Part shown: positions 54,207 to 62,579 of the stretch, in pieces
Numbering within the stretch: position 1 is the first letter of the stretch
Layout of the letters: each line of letters opens with the position of its first letter
Assembly (NCBI RefSeq): GCF_006496635.1
Contig: NZ_CP022958.1
Location: forward strand, 4,340,001-4,404,000
DNA length: 64,000 nt
Origin: Azoarcus sp. DD4
Lineage (GTDB): Bacteria; Pseudomonadota; Gammaproteobacteria; Burkholderiales; Rhodocyclaceae
Direction: 5' to 3'
Made by a program: the position numbers and the translations under genes
The notes under the pieces: model-generated
Seen by the model: the letters and a program-made list of their open reading frames with translations, nothing else
Told to the model about the DNA's origin: nothing
Databases searched by the model: none

Positions 54207-55784
54207 TCATGTCACAACCGGCGCCTGTTCGAAGGTGTGATGCGGCGCCGGCGACGGCACCGTCCATTCCAGCCCTTCGGCGCTGTCCCACGGCTTGGCC
54301 GTGGCGCGCTCGCCGCCGCGCACGCATTTCACCGCCACCACCAGGAAGATCAGCTGCGACAACCCGAAGCCGAAGGCGCCGACGCTGGCGAGCGCATTGA
54401 AGTCGGCGAACTGCAGCGCGTAGTCCGGAATGCGCCGCGGCATGCCGGCCAGCCCGAGGAAGTGCATCGGGAAGAAGGTGATGTTGAAGAACACGATGGA
54501 GCACCAGAAGTGCAGCTTGCCCAGGCGTTCGTCCGGCATGTGGCCGGTCCATTTGGGCAGCCAGAAGTAGGCGCCGGCGAAGAGCGCGAACAGGCTGCCG
54601 GCCACCAGCACGTAGTGGAAGTGGGCGACCACGTAATAGGTGTCCTGCACCTGGATGTCGATCGGCGCGATCGCGCAGATCAGGCCGGTGAAGCCACCCA
54701 TGGTGAACACGAAGATGAAGCCCGTAGCCCACAGCATCGGCGTCTCGAAGCTGAGGGCGCCGCGCCACATGGTGGCGATCCAGTTGAACACCTTCACCCC
54801 GGTGGGCACCGCAATCAACATGGTGGCGTACATGAAGAAGAGCTGCCCCGCCGCCGGCATGCCGGTGGTGAACATGTGGTGCGCCCACACCACAAAGGAC
54901 AGGATGGCGATCGAGGCGGTGGCGTACACCATCGAGGCGTAGCCGAACAGCGGCTTCCTCGCGAAGGTCGGGATGATCTGGCTGACGATGCCGAAGGCCG
55001 GGAGGATCATGATGTACACCTCCGGATGGCCGAAGAACCAGAAGATGTGCTGGTACATCACCGGGTCGCCGCCGCCCGCGGCATTGAAGAAGCTGGTGCC
55101 GAAGTGGCGGTCGGTCAGGATCATGGTCACCGCGCCGGCCAGCACCGGCATCACCGCGATCAGCAGGTAGGCGGTGATCAGCCAGGTCCAGCAGAACAGC
55201 GGCATCTTCATCATCGTCATGCCGGGTGCGCGCATGTTGAGGATGGTGACCACGATGTTGATCGCACCCATGATGGACGACAGGCCCATGATGTGAACGG
55301 CGAAGATCGCCATGTCCATGCCCATGCCCATCTGCACCGACAGCGGCGCGTAGAGCGTCCAGCCGGCCGCCGTGGCGCCGCCCGGCGCGAAGAAGGAGCC
55401 GATCAGCAGGATGGCCGCCGGCGGCAGCAGCCAGAAGCTCCAGTTGTTCATCCGCGCGAAGGCCATGTCGGACGCGCCTATCATCAGCGGGATCATCCAG
55501 TTGGCGAAGCCGACGAAGGCCGGCATGATCGCGCCGAACACCATCACCAGGCCGTGCATGGTGGTGAGCTGGTTGAAGAACTCGGGCTGCACCACCTGCA
55601 GGCCGGGCTGGAAGAGTTCGGCCCGGATGGTGAGCGCCATCACGCCCCCGGACAGGAACATGATGAAGCTGAACACGAGGTACATCGTGCCGATGTCCTT
55701 GTGATTGGTGGTGGTGATCCAGCGCATCAGGCCGGTCGGCGCATGATGATGATCGTGCAGCTGGTCCGGGGTGACAGCGGCCAT
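54207..55784 (-). CDS. ctaD: Cytochrome c oxidase subunit I
   Basis: This 525-residue twelve-helix heme-copper oxidase subunit starts MAAVTPDQLHDHHHAPTGL. The low-spin heme His is in TTMHGLVMVFG. The CuB His and cross-linked Tyr region is WFFGHPEVYIMILPAFG, and the heme a3 region is YYVVAHFHYVLVAG. All expected ligands are present. The helix VI glutamate of A-type oxidases is visible (GHPEVY). It lies downstream of ctaC in the usual order. Confidence 0.98.
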   Translation of the reverse strand: MAAVTPDQLHDHHHAPTGLMRWITTTNHKDIGTMYLVFSFIMFLSGGVMALTIRAELFQPGLQVVQPEFFNQLTTMHGLVMVFGAIMPAFVGFANWMIPLMIGASDMAFARMNNWSFWLLPPAAILLIGSFFAPGGATAAGWTLYAPLSVQMGMGMDMAIFAVHIMGLSSIMGAINIVVTILNMRAPGMTMMKMPLFCWTWLITAYLLIAVMPVLAGAVTMILTDRHFGTSFFNAAGGGDPVMYQHIFWFFGHPEVYIMILPAFGIVSQIIPTFARKPLFGYASMVYATASIAILSFVVWAHHMFTTGMPAAGQLFFMYATMLIAVPTGVKVFNWIATMWRGALSFETPMLWATGFIFVFTMGGFTGLICAIAPIDIQVQDTYYVVAHFHYVLVAGSLFALFAGAYFWLPKWTGHMPDERLGKLHFWCSIVFFNITFFPMHFLGLAGMPRRIPDYALQFADFNALASVGAFGFGLSQLIFLVVAVKCVRGGERATAKPWDSAEGLEWTVPSPAPHHTFEQAPVVT

Positions 55785-55889
55785 GCGGGACTCCTCCTCG
55801 ATACGCACGGGGTGCGACGGCGGGAGGCCAGGCCTCCCATCTCACCCCCGACATCCAATCGGCACCGCGGCCTGGTCGCCGCGGCGACC

Positions 55890-57029
55890 TCAGCCTTTGC
55901 GTCCGGCCTTGACGTCCGCCGGTTGCACCGCCTCGCCGGTCGCATTGCTCCAGCTGTTGCGGGTATAGGTGATCACCGCGGCAAGGTCCGCGTCCGAAAG
56001 CTGCGCGCCGAAGGCCGCCATCGCGGTCCCCGGCCGGCCGTGCAGCACCACGTCGATCTGACCGGTCTTCTCGCCCAGCACCACCGTGGAACCGTCCAGC
56101 GGCGGAAAGGCCGGCGGCAAGCCCTTGCCGTTCTCCTGGTGGCAGGCGGCACAGTTGGCGGCGAATACCTTCCGCCCGCGCGCCACCAGTTCGGCCAGCG
56201 GCCACTCACGACTGTCGTCGGCTGCAGCGGCACCGGCCCTGGCCTTTTGCTCGGCTACCCAGGCGGTGTACTTCTCGGCGGAAACGACATGCACCTCGAT
56301 GGGCATGAAACCGTGGTCGCGCCCGCACAGTTCGGCACAATTGCCGCGATAGACGCCTTCCTTGTCGGTCTTGAACCAGGCGTCACGGATGAAGCCGGGA
56401 ATGGCGTCCTGCTTGACGCCGAAAGCGGGTATCCACCATGCATGGATGACGTCGTTCGCGGTGGTGAGGATGCGGATCTTCTTGCCTGCCGGCACCACGA
56501 CAGGGTTATCCACTTCCACCAGATAGGCATCGCCCTTGGGCGCCGAGCCCTCGATCTGGTCGCGCGGGGTAGACGACGCAGACAGGAAGCGGATGCCCTC
56601 GCCCTCGCCCTGCAGATAGTCGTAGCCCCACTTCCACTGGTAGCCGGTGGCCTTGATGGTGATGTCGGGATTGGAGGTGTCCTTCATCGCGATCACCGTC
56701 TTGGTGGCCGGCCAGGCCATGCCGAGCAGGATCAGCACCGGCACGATGGTCCAGGCGATCTCGACCGCGGTGTTCTCGTGAAAATGGGCAGCGGTGACGC
56801 CGCGCGACTTGCGATGGTGGATGACGGACCAGAACATCACGCCGAACACGCCGATGAAGATCACCAGGCACAGGATCAGCATCAGCGTGTGCATGCTGTA
56901 GATCTCTGTGGCGATATCGGTGACCGGCGGCTGGAGGTTGTAGCGGCTGGTTTCGACTGCAGCGAAGGCTGGCTGCAGCAGCAGGAAAAGCGGTGAGGCG
57001 TACGCTGCACTTCGAACGGCACGACCCAT
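55890..57029 (-). CDS. ctaC: Cytochrome c oxidase subunit II with fused cytochrome c domain
   Basis: This 379-residue protein has a signal peptide, two membrane helices (about 47-68 and 90-108) and the CuA domain. The ligands are complete: His196 (NDVIHAWWIP), Cys231 and Cys235, His239 and Met242 (NCAELCGRDHGFM). The C-terminal 100 residues add a class I cytochrome c with CAACH at 293-297, which makes it caa3-like. I start it at MGRAVRSAAY (57029), as the upstream residues are not typical. Confidence 0.97.
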   Translation of the reverse strand: MGRAVRSAAYASPLFLLLQPAFAAVETSRYNLQPPVTDIATEIYSMHTLMLILCLVIFIGVFGVMFWSVIHHRKSRGVTAAHFHENTAVEIAWTIVPVLILLGMAWPATKTVIAMKDTSNPDITIKATGYQWKWGYDYLQGEGEGIRFLSASSTPRDQIEGSAPKGDAYLVEVDNPVVVPAGKKIRILTTANDVIHAWWIPAFGVKQDAIPGFIRDAWFKTDKEGVYRGNCAELCGRDHGFMPIEVHVVSAEKYTAWVAEQKARAGAAAADDSREWPLAELVARGRKVFAANCAACHQENGKGLPPAFPPLDGSTVVLGEKTGQIDVVLHGRPGTAMAAFGAQLSDADLAAVITYTRNSWSNATGEAVQPADVKAGRKG

Positions 57030-57077
57030 GGTCACCCCCGAGGTATGCAGTTTCGACCTGACGCCTCGGGCCATGGT

Positions 57078-57105
57078 CGCCCGGGATGCAAGTGCATCCC
57101 GGGCG
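57078..57105. repeat. Perfect 13-bp-arm hairpin in the ctaC leader
   Basis: CGCCCGGGATGCA and TGCATCCCGGGCG are exact reverse complements separated by AG. The element lies about 50 bases before ctaC. It could be an RNA stability hairpin, an attenuator or one copy of a dispersed REP-like repeat. Confidence 0.7.
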
Positions 57106-57276
57106 CTACAACGGACGAGGTCTCCTCCACGCTCCGATGTCTGCCATGGTCCGGCCGTTGGCCGGAACGATGCCTGTATGCGGATGCCCTCTGGATTTGC
57201 GTTCTGCTTATGCGGGGCTCACCGCTCAGTTGCATCGATCATGCCATAGCGAATTTGACCGCCGCAACCAGGATTT

Positions 57277-57290
57277 TTGATCCAAATCAA
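57277..57290 (-). promoter_or_regulatory. Perfect FNR/ANR box
   Basis: TTGATCCAAATCAA fits TTGAT-N4-ATCAA exactly. Its centre is about 250 bases before ctaC. On the minus strand a possible -10 (TATGGC) lies about 38 bases downstream of the centre, so the box sits near the position of activator-type sites. Oxygen-dependent control of the oxidase is the expected effect; activation or repression cannot be decided here. Confidence 0.85.
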
Positions 57291-57438
57291 TATGCTGCAG
57301 CGCAAAATACGCTAAAGACGACCGCCAAAAAGGGCGCTCGCCGCACGTTCAGGGTTTTCCCGCAGCCCTATTTGCTGCAATGCAATGCACGCCGTGTAGC
57401 GACTTGCGCACGGCCGTAGCCCGCCTGGACCGACGGCC

Positions 57439-57930
57439 TCAAGCCTTGCGGATGCGTTCGATCAGGGCGGTGGTCGAACGCTCGACCTCGAACGGGATGG
57501 AATGCACCGCGCCGCCCCAGCCGCGCACCTCGGCCGCACCGACGATGCGATCCGGCGCCCAGTCGCCGCCCTTCACCAGCACCTCGGGCTTCGCCTCCAG
57601 GATGCGGGCGATCGGCGTGTCCTCGTCGAACCAGGTGACGAGATCCACGCAACCGAGCGCGGCCATCACCGCCAGCCTGTCCTCCAGCGGATTCATCGGC
57701 CTGTCCTCGCCCTTGCCGAGGCGCCGCACCGAGGCATCGGTATTGAGCGCCACCACCATGGCCGCGCCCAACGCACGGGCCTGGGCGAGATAGGTGACAT
57801 GACCGCGATGCAGGATGTCGAAGCAGCCATTGGTGAACACCAGCGGCCGCGGCAGTTCGGCAGCGCGCTTTGCGAGCGCCTCGGGCGGGCAGATCTTGCG
57901 TTCGAAATCCGGGCGGGAATAGGTCTTCAT
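57439..57930 (-). CDS. rfaE2: D-glycero-beta-D-manno-heptose 1-phosphate adenylyltransferase
   Basis: This 163-residue nucleotidyltransferase has the HxGH-type site FTNGCFDILHRGHVTYL and VVALNTDASVRRLGKGEDRP. WFDEDTPIARILEAKPEVLV and KGGDWAPDRIVGA follow. It is the adenylyltransferase half of HldE as a separate protein and makes ADP-heptose for lipopolysaccharide core. The kinase half is not in the window. Confidence 0.95.
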   Translation of the reverse strand: MKTYSRPDFERKICPPEALAKRAAELPRPLVFTNGCFDILHRGHVTYLAQARALGAAMVVALNTDASVRRLGKGEDRPMNPLEDRLAVMAALGCVDLVTWFDEDTPIARILEAKPEVLVKGGDWAPDRIVGAAEVRGWGGAVHSIPFEVERSTTALIERIRKA

Positions 57931-57992
57931 CGGGGCTGATCGATCGGTGGCGGAAAGCGGTGGCATTCTACCTCGCCGCCGCATACGCCCGG

Positions 57993-59660
57993 TCAGGCCG
58001 CCGGCAACGGCTCGAAATCCGCGCCCGGCAGGTCGGGCGGCGTAGCCTCGCCTTCGTCGAGCGCGGACAGATGGCGAGCGGCCTTCGCGGCCTGTTCGGC
58101 GGCACGACGCAGCAGGCTCGCATGACGCAGCCTGTCCTGCATGTCGCGTATGCTCATCTGTGCATGCGCGCCTGCGGTCAGCAGCGACTCCTTCAGGTGC
58201 AGGTAGTCGGCCTCGGCCGCAGCCAGAGCCGCTTCCACCCCCGCCGCCGTAAAACCGGCCTGCGAACAATCGGCGGCATGCGCGAGGGCATCGATCGAAA
58301 CGGTGAAGGCGTAGGCCGCGTCGGCCAGATGGGTGGCCTGCATGGCCCCCAATCGAGTGCCCAGCGCCACGCCCAGCCGACAGCACTCCACCACCGTCTG
58401 CTGGTACTGCAGCACCCGCAGGCTGCGCGCGAGCCGATCCGAGAGCCCCGGCGGCACCACCTGTACATTGAGACGCTCCGCATAGGTCGAGATCGCCCGG
58501 GCGAGCGGGGACAACACCTGATCGCGCCGGATCACGCCGGCCTCGTCCGCATTCGGCGCGCTCACGGCCAGCAGGCATTCGGTTGCCAGCGTCTGGGTGC
58601 GGCCAAGCTCCATGCGCAGTGCGCGCAGGGCCAGATAGGGCATGGACGCGGTGCCGGCGTCGAGAAACTGCGGTTTGCCCAGTTCTTCCTCGCGGGTGCG
58701 GAAATGACGCCCCAGCCAAGCCAGCAGCCAGTTCGCAGCCACCGCCATGAGCAGCACGCCGAGCACATTGAACACCGAGTGGAACAGCGCAATCATCACC
58801 GCAGGCGTCGCCGGCTGTCCGAACCACGTCCTCAACACCCCGAGCAGACCGATCAGCACCGGTAGCAGCACGAGCGCCACGGCCCCGGTGACCAGATTGA
58901 AAAACACATGCGCGGCGGCGAGCCTGCGGGCGTTCGAGGTGGCACCCACCGCCGACAGGATGGCGGTGAAGGTGGTGCCGATGTTGGTGCCGATCACCAG
59001 CGCGCAGGCCGCCTCGATCGACATCAGCCCGCCCTGAGCGGCGGTGATGACGATGGCAATCACCGCGCCGGACGCCTGCATCAGCACCGTGAGCAGGGTG
59101 CCGATGGCGACCAGGATCAGGTAGCCGGAAAAGCCCGGCCGGATGTGCTCGGCCAGATCGAGCCGGCCACCGATGCCGGAAAAGCTCTCCTTGAGCACAT
59201 CGATGCCGAGGAAGAGCACGCCGAAGCCGGCCAGCGCCTCGCCGAGCGCACGCAGGCGCGGCGTGCCGCTGGCCAGCATCAGGACCGCGCCGAGGCCGAC
59301 AAAGGGCAGCGCGAAGGCATCGATCCTGAAACCGAAACCCAGCGCCGCCACCAGCCAGGCGTTCATCGTGGTGCCGACGTTGGAACCGAAGATCACCCAC
59401 AGCGCATTCTGCAGCGACAGCAGGCCGGTATTGACGAAGCCGATGCTGGCCACGGTGACGGCGGTCGAGGACTGCACCAGCGAGGTGATCAGGATGCCGG
59501 CCGCCAGACCGCGCAGGCGGGTCGAGGTCGACCGCTCGAGCAGATCTTCCAGTGCCCGGCCGGCCGCGAGCTTGAGGCCGTCGGTCAGCAGATGCATGCC
59601 GAGCAGGAACAGGCCGACGCCACCGAAGAAGCCGCCGGCGGCATCGAACAGGGAAAACAC
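57993..59660 (-). CDS. Na/Pi cotransporter family protein with PhoU-like domain
   Basis: This 555-residue protein has two inverted membrane repeats, each with the QSSTA-type motif (LITSLVQSSTAVTVASIGFV; then VLMQASGAVIAIVITAAQGG). A cytoplasmic PhoU-like helical domain follows from about residue 330. The start is a GTG at 59660. It probably moves phosphate with sodium or senses phosphate. The second motif is degenerate (QASGA in place of QSSTA). Confidence 0.92.
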   Translation of the reverse strand: MFSLFDAAGGFFGGVGLFLLGMHLLTDGLKLAAGRALEDLLERSTSTRLRGLAAGILITSLVQSSTAVTVASIGFVNTGLLSLQNALWVIFGSNVGTTMNAWLVAALGFGFRIDAFALPFVGLGAVLMLASGTPRLRALGEALAGFGVLFLGIDVLKESFSGIGGRLDLAEHIRPGFSGYLILVAIGTLLTVLMQASGAVIAIVITAAQGGLMSIEAACALVIGTNIGTTFTAILSAVGATSNARRLAAAHVFFNLVTGAVALVLLPVLIGLLGVLRTWFGQPATPAVMIALFHSVFNVLGVLLMAVAANWLLAWLGRHFRTREEELGKPQFLDAGTASMPYLALRALRMELGRTQTLATECLLAVSAPNADEAGVIRRDQVLSPLARAISTYAERLNVQVVPPGLSDRLARSLRVLQYQQTVVECCRLGVALGTRLGAMQATHLADAAYAFTVSIDALAHAADCSQAGFTAAGVEAALAAAEADYLHLKESLLTAGAHAQMSIRDMQDRLRHASLLRRAAEQAAKAARHLSALDEGEATPPDLPGADFEPLPAA

Positions 59661-59752
59661 GGGCGGGGCGGTCGTCTCCAGGGTCCAGCCTCTTCTTGTC
59701 GGGGCCGGCCTCGGGCCGAGGCCTGCTCCGCGACTTTACACCGCCCCGAACA

Positions 59753-61279
59753 TCACAGCATCTGGCCGCCGCGCAGGTACTTGAGGTGCCAGGACAGCGC
59801 CTCGTCGAGCAGGTGCGGCGTCTGCTTGCCCTCGGAATGCTGCAGCGAGCGCTTGTAGTAATCCATCAATGCCGGTCGGAAGTGCGGATGCGCGCAGTTG
59901 TCGATGATCACCCGCGCTCGCTGCTTGGGCGAGAGCCCGCGCAAGTCGGCGAGGCCCTGCTCGGTCACCAGCACCTGCACGTCGTGCTCGGTGTGGTCCA
60001 CGTGGGAGGCCATCGGCACGATGCAGGAGATGTCGCCGCCCTTGGCCTGCGAGGGCGTCATGAAGATCGAGATATAGGCATTGCGGGCGAAATCTCCCGA
60101 GCCGCCGATGCCGTTCATGATCCGCGTGCCCATCACATGGGTGGAGTTCACGTTGCCGTAGATGTCGGCCTCGATCATGCCGTTCATCGCGATCACCCCG
60201 AGGCGGCGGATCAGCTCGGGATGATTGGATATCTCCTGCGGGCGCAGGATGATGCTGTCGCGGTAGCGGGCGAGATCGGCATTCAGCTCCGCCAGCGCCG
60301 CCGGCGACAGCGAGAAGGCGGTGGCCGAAGCGCAGGTCAGCTTGCCCGACTTGATCAGGTCGAGCATTCCGTCCTGCAGCACCTCGGTGTAGGCGGTGAG
60401 GTTCTCGAACGGCCCCTGGTTGAGCCCGGCCATCACTGCGTTGGCAATGTTGCCCACGCCCGACTGCAGCGGCAGCAGGTTGGCCGGCAGCCGCCCCTTC
60501 TTCACTTCGTGCTCGAGAAATTCCAGGATGTGGCCGGCGATGCGGCGGGAATTCTCGTCCGGCGCGGAGAAGGCGGAGTTGCGGTCCGGCGTGTGGGTTT
60601 CGACCACCGCGATGATCTTGTCCGGATCGCAGCGCAGGTAGGGCTCGCCGATGCGGTCGTCGGCCTTCAGCAGCGGGATGGGCTTGCGGAACGGCGGCAG
60701 CGCGGTGCCGTAGTAGATGTCGTGCATCCCCTCCAGCGCCGGGTTCTGCCAGCTGTTCACCTCGAGGATGACCTTGTCGGCCTGATCCAGCCAAGTCTTG
60801 TTGTTGCCCACCGAGGACGACGGCACCAGCCGACCATCCTCCAGAATGCCAGAGACCTCCACCACCGCCACATCGAGCTTGCCGAGGAAGCCGAACCAGA
60901 CGAACTGGGCGACCTGCGACAGATGCATGTCGATGTATTCCATCTCGCCGGCATTGATGCGCTTGCGGCAGGTCGGATCGGACTGATAGGGCAGGCGCAA
61001 CTCGACACCGTCGACCATGGCCAGCGCGCCGTCGAGTTCGGGCGCGGTCGAGGCGCCGGTCCATACGCCGATCTTGAAGTTCTTGCCGTTGAGGTTGGCA
61101 TCCATGATGCGCTTGGCGAGCGCGGCCGGCACCGCCTTGGGGTAGCCGGCGCCGGTGAAGCCGCTCATGCCGACGTTCACCCCGGACGGGATGAGGGCGG
61201 CGGCCGCTTCGGCGGACATGACTTTGCTGCGGAGCTGGGGCGAGAGAATGCGATCGCGGGTGGAGCTGGAGATGGACAT
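59753..61279 (-). CDS. Acetyl-CoA hydrolase/transferase family protein (succinate/propionyl CoA-transferase type)
   Basis: This 508-residue class I CoA-transferase starts MSISSSTRDRILSPQLRSKV. The first domain contains GVNVGMSGFTGAGYPKAVP and the catalytic Glu region VILEVNSWQNP. The second domain contains the CoA-binding glycine loop NGIGGSGDFARNAY. Relatives move CoA between succinate, acetate and propionate. The exact acid pair cannot be told from sequence. The gene follows a 289-base gap. Confidence 0.93.
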   Translation of the reverse strand: MSISSSTRDRILSPQLRSKVMSAEAAAALIPSGVNVGMSGFTGAGYPKAVPAALAKRIMDANLNGKNFKIGVWTGASTAPELDGALAMVDGVELRLPYQSDPTCRKRINAGEMEYIDMHLSQVAQFVWFGFLGKLDVAVVEVSGILEDGRLVPSSSVGNNKTWLDQADKVILEVNSWQNPALEGMHDIYYGTALPPFRKPIPLLKADDRIGEPYLRCDPDKIIAVVETHTPDRNSAFSAPDENSRRIAGHILEFLEHEVKKGRLPANLLPLQSGVGNIANAVMAGLNQGPFENLTAYTEVLQDGMLDLIKSGKLTCASATAFSLSPAALAELNADLARYRDSIILRPQEISNHPELIRRLGVIAMNGMIEADIYGNVNSTHVMGTRIMNGIGGSGDFARNAYISIFMTPSQAKGGDISCIVPMASHVDHTEHDVQVLVTEQGLADLRGLSPKQRARVIIDNCAHPHFRPALMDYYKRSLQHSEGKQTPHLLDEALSWHLKYLRGGQML

Positions 61280-61487
61280 GGCGTTCGGAATGAGCCTGAA
61301 AGTCTGCACAAGGCGCTCCCTCCTGGAACGCCACGCTTGCCTCCTCGCGCCCCGCCGCCCGTGTTCTCCGGGCTGTTCGCAGGCACACACCCACCATCGC
61401 GCAGATGGCTTGTCCTCCGGGGAACCGGCCTCACGGCCGTGTTCCAGCGGGCATCTGTGCGGTGCCGTGCCCGTCTTGGAACCCCGG

Positions 61488-61493
61488 ATTATA
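61488..61493 (-). promoter_or_regulatory. Possible -10 element of the CoA-transferase gene
   Basis: TATAAT is present on the minus strand about 210 bases before the CoA-transferase ATG. No good -35 is seen at the right distance. If real it gives a leader of roughly 200 bases. I see no known riboswitch in that leader. Confidence 0.3.
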
Positions 61494-61568
61494 CGAAGCC
61501 ACCATTCGCTGGCGTATGGAAAAAGCTGATAGATGCATTAGCTGGAAGACCGCCGCTGCCACCCTGCC

Positions 61569-62486
61569 TCAGCCGGATGTGTGCGCGGCCCGCCAGCCCT
61601 GCACCGCGACCAGGGCCTCGTCCAGCGTCGCCATCGCTTCCACGCCCGGCACGCGCCGGCGCTTGTCGCGCAGCGCACCGCCGCCGGCCCACAGGGCGAT
61701 GTTGTCCGGCAAGGCCGCACGCAACTCGCGCAACGCATCCACCGCCTGCCGCGCCGGATAGGCCACGCTGAACGACAGTCCGACGATGTCGAATCCACCC
61801 GCCACCGCCGCCGCCGGGATGTCCGCCAACGGCGTCTGCGTTCCGAGCGACACGCAGGCAATGCCCTCCGGCACCAGGGTCGCCTCCACCATCAGCAGGC
61901 CGAGCGCGTGCAGTTCGTCCGGCAGCGTGGTCAGCAGGATGCGCGGCCGGCCGGCGCTCGCCATGTGGGCGCCGATGGCGCCGCGCAGCACGTTCTGCAC
62001 CTGCTCGGTGTAGAGGTGCTCGTCGGCCACATCGATCTCACCGCGCAGCCAGGCTTCGCCCACCGCGTCGTTGAGCGGCGCCACCGTGTCCGCCACGAAG
62101 CGCTGCAAACCCTGCTTCAGCAGCAGTTGATGCAGTGCCGTCGCCAGCTCGGCGCTGCGGTGCAGGCGCACGTATTGCAACAGGGCCTGTTCCTGGACGG
62201 TCGCCGCAGGCGGCGCCGGACGGCAGGCCTCCAGCATGCCGATCAGCGTCTCGGTACTCGCGCCGACCACGTGCGAAGGCCGCTTGCCCTGATCGAGCAG
62301 GCGGCGGATGAGCCGCAGCTTGTCCACCTGCTCCGCGCTGTACACGCGCTCGCCATTCGCATCCCGTGCAGGTGTCGGAAAGCCGTAGCGCCGCTCCCAT
62401 ACGCGCAGCGTGTCCTTCGCCAGCCCGGTATCCCGCTCGACCGCGGCGATTCCCAGCATGGCTTCGACATTGGGCAAGATAGTCAT
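61569..62486 (-). CDS. MerR-family regulator with B12-binding domain (LitR/CarH-like)
   Basis: This 305-residue protein starts MTILPNVEAM (62486); an upstream TTG frame extension to 62522 is less likely. The N-terminal MerR helix-turn-helix is LGIAAVERDTGLAKDTLRVW followed by ERRYGFP. A cap region follows (residues 100-180) and then a cobalamin-binding Rossmann domain with TTLPDELHALGLLMVEATL, whose His can ligand cobalt. Further marks are CVSLGTQTPLADI and VGLSFSVAYPARQAVDALRE. Such proteins repress photoprotective genes and are released by light acting on adenosylcobalamin. One operator-like palindrome abuts its own ATG. Confidence 0.92.
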   Translation of the reverse strand: MTILPNVEAMLGIAAVERDTGLAKDTLRVWERRYGFPTPARDANGERVYSAEQVDKLRLIRRLLDQGKRPSHVVGASTETLIGMLEACRPAPPAATVQEQALLQYVRLHRSAELATALHQLLLKQGLQRFVADTVAPLNDAVGEAWLRGEIDVADEHLYTEQVQNVLRGAIGAHMASAGRPRILLTTLPDELHALGLLMVEATLVPEGIACVSLGTQTPLADIPAAAVAGGFDIVGLSFSVAYPARQAVDALRELRAALPDNIALWAGGGALRDKRRRVPGVEAMATLDEALVAVQGWRAAHTSG

Positions 62487-62487
62487 G

Positions 62488-62500
62488 TTGTCTTGGACAA
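62488..62500. promoter_or_regulatory. Palindrome A, TTGTC-N3-GACAA
   Basis: TTGTC, TTG, GACAA forms a 13-bp palindrome with perfect arms that ends two bases from the merR ATG and covers its ribosome-binding zone. It suggests autoregulation by the B12-binding regulator. Confidence 0.65.
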
Positions 62501-62515
62501 ATTTGAATGTATTGA

Positions 62516-62544
62516 TTGACAAGCCGGTCCGTCGAACCTATCTT
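62516..62544 (+). promoter_or_regulatory. Candidate sigma70 promoter of the small ORF/oxidoreductase genes
   Basis: TTGACA (62516-62521) is a consensus -35, followed after 17 bases by TATCTT (62539-62544). Transcription would begin near 62551, shortly before palindrome B. Confidence 0.65.
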
Positions 62545-62550
62545 AGGTTC
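62534..62550. promoter_or_regulatory. Inverted repeat covering the -10 element
   Basis: GAACCTA, TCT, TAGGTTC are a perfect 7-3-7 palindrome that includes the -10 hexamer of the rightward promoter. It is a second, different operator-like site in the same control region. Confidence 0.5.
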
Positions 62551-62561
62551 ATCAATCCACA

Positions 62562-62574
62562 TTGTCCAGGACAA
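62562..62574. promoter_or_regulatory. Palindrome B, TTGTC-N3-GACAA
   Basis: TTGTC, CAG, GACAA lies just after the predicted transcription start and five bases before the ATG at 62580. Its centre is 74 bases from that of palindrome A, about seven helix turns. Confidence 0.65.
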
Positions 62575-62579
62575 ATACA

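Larger units (their letters stand above)
57030..57438. other. Control region upstream of the oxidase operon
   Basis: This 409-base gap holds a perfect FNR/ANR box (57277-57290) and, on the minus strand, a possible -10 TATGGC (57248-57243). A long perfect hairpin at 57078-57105 lies in the expected untranslated leader. A run of five T follows a GC-rich stretch at 57327-57342 on the minus strand and may be a weak rfaE2 terminator. I see no gene in it. Confidence 0.65.

Noticed and set aside
54135..56996. A 953-codon open frame on the plus strand over ctaD and ctaC
   Set aside because: It mirrors two clear oxidase genes, is rich in His, Arg, Gly and Asp as antisense frames of GC-rich genes are, and has no domain.
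59696..61771. A 691-codon open frame on the plus strand
   Set aside because: It is antisense to the CoA-transferase gene, whose catalytic Glu and glycine loop are clear.
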